Source: Actinomycetota bacterium (lineage in GTDB: Bacteria > Actinomycetota > Humimicrobiia > Humimicrobiales > Humimicrobiaceae). From it: a stretch of 6,071 nt of DNA. Location: assembly GCA_023380915.1 (NCBI GenBank), contig JAMCSM010000060.1:1-6071 (forward strand), in the 5' to 3' direction. The notes under the pieces were generated by a model. The model was not told the DNA's origin, did no database searches, and worked only from the letters and a program-made list of their open reading frames with translations. Both the position numbers and the translations under genes were made by a program. Positions 1 through 5,892 of this stretch are shown one piece after another. The stretch's first letter is position 1. Each line of letters opens with the position of its first letter.

Positions 1-178
1 CAGGCATTAACTGATCATCCAGCTATAAACGAGTATTGTTTATACAAAGATAAGTCTCCGTGATCCTATGTCACACTTATTTGTGCTTGAATAGACAATC
101 TACACATATAAAAATGCGGTCTGCTCCCAAAGAAGCAGCGCACTCACCTCCACGTGGTTTGTAGTTGCCTGCAATATA
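1..178 (+). ncRNA. Candidate structured RNA, 6S-like, 5' end outside window
   Basis: No gene fits this stretch, but it folds well by eye. The ends pair: CAGGCA (1-6) with TGCCTG (166-171), then ACTG (10-13) with TAGT (162-165). Inside is a long rod-shaped hairpin. ATTGTTTAT (35-43) pairs with ATAGACAAT (91-99), ACAA (44-47) with TTGT (81-84), ATAAGT (50-55) with ACTTAT (75-80), and GTGA (60-63) with TCAC (71-74). A second hairpin pairs TGCG (115-118) with CGCA (139-142) and CTGCT (121-125) with AGCAG (134-138). The G-U pairs at 40/94 and 13/162 work only if the + strand is transcribed. A closing stem, large internal bubble, long terminal hairpin and total near 180 nt resemble 6S RNA, which binds RNA polymerase. 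That identity is inference from shape, not a sequence match. The closing stem probably continues to the left of the window. No T-rich terminator is visible after 178. Confidence 0.42.
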
Positions 179-270
179 AATAATATATTTATAAAATAAA
201 TTAAGCTTAAGGACAACAGTTTTTCATCCCGTTTTGTGCCTTGAGCGAAGCGAAAGGAATGGTTATAAAA

Positions 271-1212
271 ATGATTGAAATTTTAATTATAGGTGAACTG
301 CTGGTTGAAATAATGCGTCCAAAGAAAGGTATCCCTTTAGATAAAAAAGATATTTTTAAAGGGCCGTTTCCAAGTGGTGCTCCAGCAATATTCATTGATA
401 CTGCAGCAAACTTAGGTCATAAATCTGCAATTATTGGAGGTGTTGGAAATGATGGATTTGGTAAATTGATTCTTTCAAAGTTAGAAAAAGATGGTGTAGA
501 AACAACTGGAATAAAGATAAGTAAGCTTCCAACTGGTGTTGCATTTGTATCCTATTTTGAAGATGGAAGCAGGAAGTTCATTTTTCATATAAGGGATTCT
601 GCTGCAAGCGATCTTGGAAACCTGGATGAGAATTTAATAAAAAATATAAAAGTATTTCACATTATGGGTGTTTCTCTTATGATCAAAGAATCTGTAGCCA
701 ATAAAATTGTTGATACTGCGAGAAAGATTAAAAAATACGGAGGAATTGTATCATTTGATCCCAATATAAGGAAGGAATTAATGAATAAACCCTATATAGA
801 AAAAGCTATTCATACAATTATAGGTTTATCATTTATTATACTTCCTGGTTTGGAAGAATTGTTACTAATAACTAGTGAACATAACAAAGAAGCTGCAATC
901 AAAAAAGCTTTAGATAATGCTCATCATGTTGTATTAAAGTTGGGAAGCAAAGGTTGTGAAATCTATTCAAGGGATAAAGAAGATCCTGTAATTTGTCCTT
1001 CCCTTGATATTGGAGTAAAAGTAGTTGATCCTACAGGTGCAGGCGATGCGTTTGATGCTGGTTTTTTATGTGGGCTTCTTGAAGAAAAGAGTATGAGCGA
1101 TTGTGGTATTTTAGCAAATGCCTGTGGAGCTTTAAATACTACAAAATTGGGTCCTATGGAAGGTGTGTTCAAAAGAGATAGAGTAAATGAATTCATAAAG
1201 ATTAATTCATAA
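271..1212 (+). CDS. PfkB-family sugar kinase, tagatose-kinase-like
   Basis: Cytoplasmic ATP-dependent kinase of the ribokinase/PfkB fold, 313 residues from ATG 271, a normal length. From this start, residues 8-14 (GELLVEI) form the substrate-binding first strand and 32-42 (PFPSGAPAIFI) the sugar-binding loop. Residues 57-64 (GVGNDGFG) are typical of the family, and 253-261 (DPTGAGDAF) are the ATP/anion-hole signature with catalytic base D259. The 'GE-LVEIM ... GPFPSGAPAIFID' pattern is, as I recall it, that of kinases described as D-tagatose kinases found beside GatZ-like proteins. The substrate is therefore inferred as tagatose or a close ketose. ATG 271 is preferred because AAAGGA (253-258) lies 12 nt upstream and residue 2 starts the fold; ATG 259 directly abuts that Shine-Dalgarno. 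A TTG at 241 would add ten residues and is less likely. AT-rich DNA at 176-258 could hold its promoter, but no hexamer pair is convincing. An IS630 element begins 8 bp after the stop and separates it from the GatZ-like gene. Confidence 0.9.
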   Translation: MIEILIIGELLVEIMRPKKGIPLDKKDIFKGPFPSGAPAIFIDTAANLGHKSAIIGGVGNDGFGKLILSKLEKDGVETTGIKISKLPTGVAFVSYFEDGSRKFIFHIRDSAASDLGNLDENLIKNIKVFHIMGVSLMIKESVANKIVDTARKIKKYGGIVSFDPNIRKELMNKPYIEKAIHTIIGLSFIILPGLEELLLITSEHNKEAAIKKALDNAHHVVLKLGSKGCEIYSRDKEDPVICPSLDIGVKVVDPTGAGDAFDAGFLCGLLEEKSMSDCGILANACGALNTTKLGPMEGVFKRDRVNEFIKINS

Positions 1213-1217
1213 AAAGC

Positions 1218-1219
1218 TA
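1218..1219. repeat. TA target-site duplication, left copy
   Basis: Left TA copy flanking the IS630-family element; host sequence to its left is AAAGC. It matches the TA at the right end, and together the flanks rebuild a palindromic target centred on CTAG. Confidence 0.7.
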
Positions 1220-1235
1220 TTGTAGTGCGTCATAA
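1220..1235. repeat. IS630 left terminal inverted repeat
   Basis: Reads T-TGTA-G-TGCGTC-A-TAA. Against the reverse complement of the right end it matches at 13 positions, with two mismatches and one extra A. It lies just upstream of the transposase promoter candidate. Confidence 0.75.
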
Positions 1236-1240
1236 ATAAC

Positions 1241-1268
1241 TTGACAAATAATATGGATATTGTACAAT
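1241..1268 (+). promoter_or_regulatory. Candidate sigma-70 promoter of the transposase
   Basis: A perfect -35 hexamer TTGACA (1241-1246) is followed after 16 nt by TACAAT (1263-1268), one base from the -10 consensus and preceded by TG. The -10 overlaps the ATG at 1267, so a transcript started here would begin near 1275 and could not use that ATG. The promoter points toward the transposase and the genes beyond it. Confidence 0.5.
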
Positions 1269-2358
1269 GTTTATTGTGAGAACAACAGAAAACATTATAT
1301 TATCTTCTGAAGAATATCAGGTCTTAAATACCTGGGCAAACGTAAGAAGTATTCCCTTAAGATTGGTACAGCGTGCTCAGATTATTGTCATGGCAGCTAG
1401 TGGTATACTAAATCAGGATATTGCAAAAAAACTGGGCATTTCGCGCCCTACTGTACAGCTATGGAGGTCCCGTTTTCTATCTTTAAGACTGTCTGGCTTA
1501 AAAAAAGATGCACCACGTCCAGGCCGTATCCCCAAAATTTCCCAGGCTAAAATAAAAGCAGTAATAGAGGCAACTATAAATACAGTACCTCCCAATGCAA
1601 CACACTGGAGTACAAGAAGCATGGCAAAAGCTCAGGGACTTAGCGAAGCAACTGTGCGAAGGATATGGAAAAAGCATAACTTAAAGCCACACCTTAGAAA
1701 AACATTTAAGCTAAGCAGCGACAGGCACTTTGTCCAAAAACTCTATGATATCGTTGGCCTTTATCTAAATCCTCCGGACAGGTCTCTTGTACTGTGTGTA
1801 GATGAAAAGAGTCAAATCCAGGCTCTTGAGCGTACTCAGCCGTCTCTGCCAATAAAGAAAGGCCGGTGTGGCACTTATTATACCCATGATTATAAACGAA
1901 ACGGCACAACTACCCTGTTTGCAGCTCTAAGCATGCTTGATGGAAAAGTTATTGGAGGCTGCATGCCGCGTCACCGCCATCATGAGTTTATAAGATTTTT
2001 AAAAAAAATAAACAAAGAGACCGCCTTTGGGCTTGACCTTCATTTAATAGTAGACAATTACTCTACTCACAAACATCCACAGGTAAAGTCCTGGCTGGAA
2101 GTCCATCCACGCTTTCATCTTCACTTTACCCCAACTTCTTCTTCCTGGTTAAATCTTGTAGAGAGATTTTTTGCTGAGATTACAAATAAGAGAATAAGAC
2201 GTGGATCATTTAAGAACGTATCAGTTTTAATAAAGGCTATTAAAGAATATCTTGACAGTCACAACCAAAATCCGCAGGTATTTGTGTGGAGTGCACCGGT
2301 GGAACGTATACTGGAGAAGATTGCCAAATGTAAAGAAGCGTTAGACGCAGTACACTAG
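1267..2358 (+). CDS. IS630-family DDE transposase
   Basis: Catalyses cut-and-paste movement of the surrounding element. The 363-residue protein appears full length. Residues about 30-75 form a helix-turn-helix (QDIAKKLGISRPTVQLW, residues 50-66) that would bind the inverted repeats. Residues about 90-150 form a second winged-helix-like region (SEATVRRIWKKH, residues 126-137). The catalytic RNase-H-like domain follows with D179 (LCVDEKS), D263 (LIVDNYSTH) and E299 (SSWLNLVERFF), a DD35E spacing usual for IS630. No frameshift or internal stop is seen, so it may be active. ATG 1267 gives the longest frame but has no ribosome binding site and lies inside the -10 of the best promoter. GTG 1276, losing three residues, is a plausible real start, possibly leaderless. 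The TAG stop at 2356-2358 is not encoded by the element: TA is the duplicated target and G is host DNA. Confidence 0.95.
   Translation: MFIVRTTENIILSSEEYQVLNTWANVRSIPLRLVQRAQIIVMAASGILNQDIAKKLGISRPTVQLWRSRFLSLRLSGLKKDAPRPGRIPKISQAKIKAVIEATINTVPPNATHWSTRSMAKAQGLSEATVRRIWKKHNLKPHLRKTFKLSSDRHFVQKLYDIVGLYLNPPDRSLVLCVDEKSQIQALERTQPSLPIKKGRCGTYYTHDYKRNGTTTLFAALSMLDGKVIGGCMPRHRHHEFIRFLKKINKETAFGLDLHLIVDNYSTHKHPQVKSWLEVHPRFHLHFTPTSSSWLNLVERFFAEITNKRIRRGSFKNVSVLIKAIKEYLDSHNQNPQVFVWSAPVERILEKIAKCKEALDAVH
2341..2355. repeat. IS630 right terminal inverted repeat
   Basis: Its reverse complement reads G-TGTA-C-TGCGTC-TAA and matches the left end at 13 positions. The repeat also encodes the last five transposase codons, so coding and end-recognition functions overlap here. 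Confidence 0.75.
2356..2357. repeat. TA target-site duplication, right copy
   Basis: Right TA copy, followed by host sequence GCTTA. It also supplies the first two bases of the transposase stop codon TAG. Confidence 0.7.
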
Positions 2359-2397
2359 CTTACTGAATATTATTATTTTAAATACTAAAGATAATAT

Positions 2398-3678
2398 ATG
2401 GAAATAAGTGAAAAAATTGATAATAGCAGAATAAGAGAAGAATCTGATAAAAGTTGTATTCCGATAGTTGGATTACTTTTAAAGAAGTTAAAAATAGTTT
2501 CGCAAATACATAAAACTAATTGTACTCTCTTTGCTGTTTGCCCAAATTCTGAAAATGTTCTTACTGCTGCGATTCGTTCAGCAAAAAGAGCAAATGCTCC
2601 GATTATGTTTGCGGCAACTCTAAACCAGGTTGATGCAGATGGTGGATATACTGGGTGGACTCAAAAAGATCTTATCCGAAAGATTAAAGAAATTTCTTAT
2701 GGTATTGGTTTTGATGGGCCAATTATTACAGCAATGGACCATGGAGGTCCTTGGCTAAAGGATATCCAAGCAATAGAGCGTTGGAATTTAGACAAATGCA
2801 TGTCATGGATAAAAAAATCTTTTGAAGACGCAATTGCAGCAGGTTATGATTTGATACATATAGATCCTACGGTTGATATTTTTAACGAACAGATAGAGAT
2901 TGAAACTGTAGTGAACCGGACCATAGAATTAATTTCACACATAGAAAATTTCCGCAAAACAAAAAGAATCGGGCCTATATCATATGAAGTTGGCACCGAA
3001 GAAGTACACGGCGGTCTTGCAGATATCAGTGTCTTTAACAAATTTCTTCTTTTGATGAAAAAAGGTTTAAAACTTAAGGGATTAGATAATATTTGGCCAA
3101 TTTTCATAGTAGGAAAAGTTGGAACAGATCTATATACAACTTTATTTGACATTAATATTGCTAAAAAGTTGGTAGATATCACCTTTGGCTGTGCCCAAAC
3201 ATACCAAGGCCATTATAGTGATTTTGTTTCAAATCCTGAGGATTATCCAAAGAGTGGCATGGGGGCTGCAAACGTAGGACCTGAGTTTACAATGATAGAA
3301 TATGATGCATTAGCTGAACTTGCTCAAATTGAAGATGAATTATATAAAAAAAACAAAGTTGGGAAAAAATCCAATTTTAAAAATGTTTTGGAAAAAGCTA
3401 TAGTAAAATCAAACAGATGGAAAAAATGGCTTAGAAACGATGAAAAAAATTTGAACTCATTAAGTACTGAAAAAAAGGAATTAATAATTAAAACATGTAG
3501 CAGGTATGTTTGGGCACAGCCAAAGGTGAAATTATCGCAATATGAACTTTATAAAAATTTAGAGCAAAATGGAATTGATCCCCAAAACTGGGTTTTAATG
3601 AAAATAGAAGCAGGAATGGATAAATATTTTAGAAGCTTTAATTTAATTGATTTAAATGAAAAGTTAAAAATTTATTAG
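2398..3678 (+). CDS. GatZ/KbaZ-family tagatose-phosphate epimerase or aldolase subunit
   Basis: A 426-residue TIM-barrel protein of the GatZ/KbaZ family, slightly longer than typical because of a roughly 35-residue N-terminal extension. Conserved blocks are AVCPNS (46-51), NQVDADGGYTGWT (76-88), MDHGGPW (113-119), HIDPT (154-158), YEVGTEEVHGG (196-206), QGHYSDF (270-276) and NVGPEFT (292-298). These match E. coli KbaZ blocks such as NQVDQFGGYTG, GGDHLGP and the HSTDYQ region. In E. coli GatZ/KbaZ supports the GatY/KbaY tagatose-1,6-bisphosphate aldolase. Other members act alone as D-tagatose-6-phosphate 4-epimerases, giving fructose-6-phosphate. With no GatY/KbaY here and PfkB kinases on both sides, epimerase is the better guess, but aldolase subunit remains possible. 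An in-frame TAA at 2392-2394 fixes ATG 2398 as the first possible start; its Shine-Dalgarno (AAAG, 2387-2390) is weak. The second kinase starts 14 bp after the stop, so the two are probably co-transcribed. The gap before it carries the right flank of the IS. Confidence 0.88.
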   Translation: MEISEKIDNSRIREESDKSCIPIVGLLLKKLKIVSQIHKTNCTLFAVCPNSENVLTAAIRSAKRANAPIMFAATLNQVDADGGYTGWTQKDLIRKIKEISYGIGFDGPIITAMDHGGPWLKDIQAIERWNLDKCMSWIKKSFEDAIAAGYDLIHIDPTVDIFNEQIEIETVVNRTIELISHIENFRKTKRIGPISYEVGTEEVHGGLADISVFNKFLLLMKKGLKLKGLDNIWPIFIVGKVGTDLYTTLFDINIAKKLVDITFGCAQTYQGHYSDFVSNPEDYPKSGMGAANVGPEFTMIEYDALAELAQIEDELYKKNKVGKKSNFKNVLEKAIVKSNRWKKWLRNDEKNLNSLSTEKKELIIKTCSRYVWAQPKVKLSQYELYKNLEQNGIDPQNWVLMKIEAGMDKYFRSFNLIDLNEKLKIY

Positions 3679-3692
3679 TTAGGGTTTTAATT

Positions 3693-4628
3693 ATGAACTC
3701 AAAATGTCTGGTAATCGGAGATTTGAATACAGATCTTATTATTAGCGATTTGAATGGATATCCTGAGTTAGGAAAGGAAATTTTAGCAAAGAATTATTTT
3801 TTTACTATTGGAGGTTCGGGTGGGATATTCACTGCTGTTCTATCTAACTTGGGGATACAGACCTCCATAATATCTAAAATAGGTAATGATTATTTTGGTA
3901 ATTTTCTATTTACTGAAATAAAAAGATATGGGGTAGACACTGATAGTATTATTATTCAAGATGGTGAAGAAACTGGACTTACGGTAAGCTTGTCATATGA
4001 AAAGGGTAAGAGTCAGATATCAAAACTAGATTTAATAAAAAGTATGAAGTTAGACGAAATTACGATAGATAATTTTGAAAATTTAAGACATGTTCATTTT
4101 TCCTCATACTATATGATGGATAGTTTGAAAAAAAGTTATGTAGAGCTGATCAAAAAAATTAAAAAGAAATTTTATAATATCACATTCTCACTAGATACAA
4201 ACGATGATCCTGAAGATAAGTGGGGGGAAGAAATTTATGACACAATTAAAAATATCGATATTTTATTTTTAAATAAAAAAGAAGTTTTAAAAATTTCCAA
4301 TGAAAATAAAGTTCAGGGAGCCATTGAAAAATTAAGTAAGTTTGTTGATAAAGTAGTTGTAAAAATGGGAAAAGAAGGTTATTTAGCCAAAATAAATAAA
4401 AAGTATTTTAAAGGTGAGTGTATAAATAAACTGAATAAAAATTTCAAGGATGGAACAGGTGCAGGTGATAATTTTAATGCAGGATTTATTTATGGATTTC
4501 TTAATAACTTTAAACCAAATAAGACATTAGAATTTGCAAATTTTTGCGGTGAAAAAAGTATTGAATTTTTTGGGGGTCTTGGTCCTGTAGAAAGATTTCG
4601 GCAGTTAAAAGAATTAATAAAGAGGTAG
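3693..4628 (+). CDS. PfkB-family carbohydrate kinase (second, divergent)
   Basis: A 311-residue cytoplasmic kinase of the ribokinase/PfkB fold, clearly not a recent duplicate of the kinase at 271. It opens with GDLNTDLI (9-16), and the sugar-binding glycine loop is GGSGGIF (40-46). SKIGNDYFG (61-69) is typical of the family, NKKE (194-197) matches the usual N-x-x-E, and DGTGAGDNFNAGF (253-265) carries catalytic D259. The usual DTTGAGDAF is altered to DGTGAGDNF, with N instead of A after the catalytic aspartate, a mild departure that should not abolish activity. The family phosphorylates sugars, sugar phosphates or nucleosides; the substrate cannot be read from the sequence. The context suggests a ketose or ketose-6-phosphate, which would yield a bisphosphate for an aldolase. 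ATG 3693 has a good AGGG Shine-Dalgarno (3681-3684) eight bases upstream, and a 14-bp gap to the GatZ-like gene indicates one operon. It looks more AT-rich than the first kinase and has long lysine/asparagine-rich stretches. Confidence 0.9.
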   Translation: MNSKCLVIGDLNTDLIISDLNGYPELGKEILAKNYFFTIGGSGGIFTAVLSNLGIQTSIISKIGNDYFGNFLFTEIKRYGVDTDSIIIQDGEETGLTVSLSYEKGKSQISKLDLIKSMKLDEITIDNFENLRHVHFSSYYMMDSLKKSYVELIKKIKKKFYNITFSLDTNDDPEDKWGEEIYDTIKNIDILFLNKKEVLKISNENKVQGAIEKLSKFVDKVVVKMGKEGYLAKINKKYFKGECINKLNKNFKDGTGAGDNFNAGFIYGFLNNFKPNKTLEFANFCGEKSIEFFGGLGPVERFRQLKELIKR

Positions 4629-4810
4629 ATTAGAAAAAAACTAAAATATAAGAATATTACAGCATTTTATTGCTGCATATAAAAGATATAAATATTAATA
4701 CAATGGTGATAAAGTTAAGCGATAATAAAGAGAGTGATAAAGGGATTTATTTTTTCAATTCAGATGTCTAATTTTTATAAATTATATTTAAAGAGTAAAG
4801 GGCGAATAAA
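4629..4810. other. 182-bp AT-rich intergenic gap
   Basis: The other host gaps are 14 bp and, before the IS insertion, about 47 bp, so this one may hold a separate promoter for the SIS gene. A small hairpin (CAGCA 4660-4664, TGCTG 4671-4675) lacks a T-tract and is not a convincing terminator. TATAAA (4776-4781) could be a -10 with a poor -35 (TTCAAT, 4754-4759). AAAGGG (4797-4802) is the SIS gene's ribosome binding site. No credible gene is seen. Confidence 0.4.
4706..4742 (+). repeat. Short direct repeats GTGATAAAG
   Basis: Two exact copies of GTGATAAAG (4706-4714 and 4734-4742) start 28 bp apart, with a related GCGATAATAAAG (4719-4730) midway. The phasing of about 14 bp could be a regulator-binding array upstream of the SIS gene, or chance in AT-rich DNA. 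Confidence 0.25.
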
Positions 4811-5872
4811 TTGAAAAATCAGAATTATACTTATAGAGAAATAATTACTCAGGTAGAAAGCTGGGAGAATGTATATAGCGATGTTGTTGGTAAGAAATTC
4901 GATTTAGATTTAAGTATTTTTTCTGATGATTATGATGAAATAATATTTTTTGGTTGTGGTTCTTCCTATAATCTTTCTCAATCAGCTTCATTTTTTACTA
5001 AGTTGCTGTCTAATGAGAGAAGCTGTCTGGCATTACCAAGTTCGGAGTTATTAGTAAACACTGATACATATATTTGTAAAAATAGAAAATATTTAATTAT
5101 AGGATTTTCAAGATCGGGTGAAACAACTGAGAGTATTAATGTAGTAAGGCAATTAAAAGAAAGAAACAATATAACATCACTCACTTTTTCCTGCAAGAAA
5201 GGAAGCGCTATTAAAGATTTTTCTGATAATCATTTTATTTGTAGAGGTGCGGCTGAAAAAAGTATTGTTATGACAGTGTCATTTTCAAGCATGTTATTTG
5301 CATATTGTTTAATGTTAGCAAAATATTTTGGTGATAAAGAGATGTTAAATGAATTTAAATATTTAATTGATTATTTAAATGAAAATATTTCTAATTTATT
5401 CAATGCTATTAAAAGTTGTTTAGATAAAAATAACTTCGGTTCTTATTTTGCACTGGGGAGTGGATTTAATTATGGGTTGGCTGTAGAAGCAGATTTAAAA
5501 ATGAAGGAGATGTCTCAAATACCTTCTTATTCCTATCATCTGTATGAATTTAATCATGGGCCCAAGTCTTTGCTGGATAAAGATAGCCTGTGTTTAATTT
5601 TAACTTTGAGCAAAAATCTGTTTAAAAATGAGGAGATCATTAAGGAAATTTTAAATTTAGGTTCCAAGGTTATAGTTATAGGCTATAATAGTATAAGTGG
5701 AGTTGATAATAAAAATATAGATTATTTACTTTATAATTCAGAATTTAAGTTTGATTTTATTAAATCATTTATAAATATTCCTGTATTTCAGATGTTAGCT
5801 TACATAAAAACTATTAAGAAAAATTTGAACCCCGATAAACCAAATAATTTAGATTATACAATGAAGATATAA
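4811..5872 (+). CDS. AgaS-like SIS-domain sugar-phosphate isomerase/deaminase
   Basis: A 353-residue cytoplasmic protein with tandem SIS domains, the size of the isomerase half of glucosamine-6-phosphate synthase. The first domain has GCGSS (48-52) and the phosphosugar-binding motif FSRSGETTES (99-108); IVMTVSFSSM (152-161) follows. The second has ALGSGFNYG (214-222), VEADLKMKEMS (225-235) and FNHGPKSLLD (247-256). 'HGPKSL(L/V)D' and the M-T-(S/V)-S motif are close to E. coli AgaS, which deaminates/isomerises galactosamine-6-phosphate to tagatose-6-phosphate. The related deglycase FrlB, and this protein near its end (NPDKP, 340-344), share an N-P-D-x tail. The exact substrate is unresolved: amino-sugar phosphate, Amadori product, or aldose/ketose phosphate. 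The start is TTG 4811: AAAGGG (4797-4802) is eight bases upstream, and the first residues (YTYREIITQVESW) fit the usual N-terminus, with no early ATG. A ketose-6-phosphate product would feed the neighbouring kinase and GatZ-like steps. Confidence 0.88.
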   Translation: MKNQNYTYREIITQVESWENVYSDVVGKKFDLDLSIFSDDYDEIIFFGCGSSYNLSQSASFFTKLLSNERSCLALPSSELLVNTDTYICKNRKYLIIGFSRSGETTESINVVRQLKERNNITSLTFSCKKGSAIKDFSDNHFICRGAAEKSIVMTVSFSSMLFAYCLMLAKYFGDKEMLNEFKYLIDYLNENISNLFNAIKSCLDKNNFGSYFALGSGFNYGLAVEADLKMKEMSQIPSYSYHLYEFNHGPKSLLDKDSLCLILTLSKNLFKNEEIIKEILNLGSKVIVIGYNSISGVDNKNIDYLLYNSEFKFDFIKSFINIPVFQMLAYIKTIKKNLNPDKPNNLDYTMKI

Positions 5873-5892
5873 AGCAAAAGGATCCAATGTAA

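Larger units (their letters stand above)
1220..2355 (+). mobile_element. Complete IS630-family insertion sequence
   Basis: A 1136-bp element holding one intact transposase gene. The ends form an imperfect inverted repeat (1220-1235 against 2341-2355) and are flanked on both sides by TA (1218-1219 and 2356-2357). TA duplication is the hallmark of the IS630/Tc1 group. Joining the flanks with one TA gives AAGCTAGCTT, so the target centre is CTAG, the site known to be preferred by the founding member IS630. The element looks richer in G and C than the genes around it, consistent with recent arrival. It lies between a sugar kinase and a GatZ-like gene, in the same direction as both. An alternative boundary uses the inner TAs at 1223-1224 and 2351-2352, giving a slightly shorter element; the outer pair fits the CTAG target better. 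Confidence 0.88.

Noticed and set aside
110..142. Rho-independent terminator on the minus strand: hairpin 115-142 followed by five T on that strand
   Set aside because: The geometry is good, but there is no minus-strand gene upstream of it in this window, and the same hairpin fits the larger + strand fold whose G-U pairs favour the + strand.
114..164. Short + strand ORF MRSAPKEAAHSPPRGL
   Set aside because: Only 16 codons, no ribosome binding site, and it lies inside the paired region of the candidate structured RNA.
47..193. Minus-strand open frame with a protein-like end (AGNYKPRGGECAASLGADR in part)
   Set aside because: Short, with no start codon and ribosome binding site; it overlaps the structured RNA and is probably a chance reading.
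2341..2373. Outward hybrid promoter at the IS right end (TTAGAC with GAATAT or TATTAT)
   Set aside because: The -35 matches poorly and the spacing is 18 or 21 bp; not enough to claim a promoter for the GatZ-like gene.
4660..4675. Hairpin CAGCA-TTTTAT-TGCTG after the second kinase as a terminator
   Set aside because: Only five pairs and no T-run after it on either strand.
4703..4771. 22-codon ORF starting MVIKLSDNK
   Set aside because: No ribosome binding site, no recognisable similarity, and it lies in the AT-rich gap where such ORFs arise by chance.
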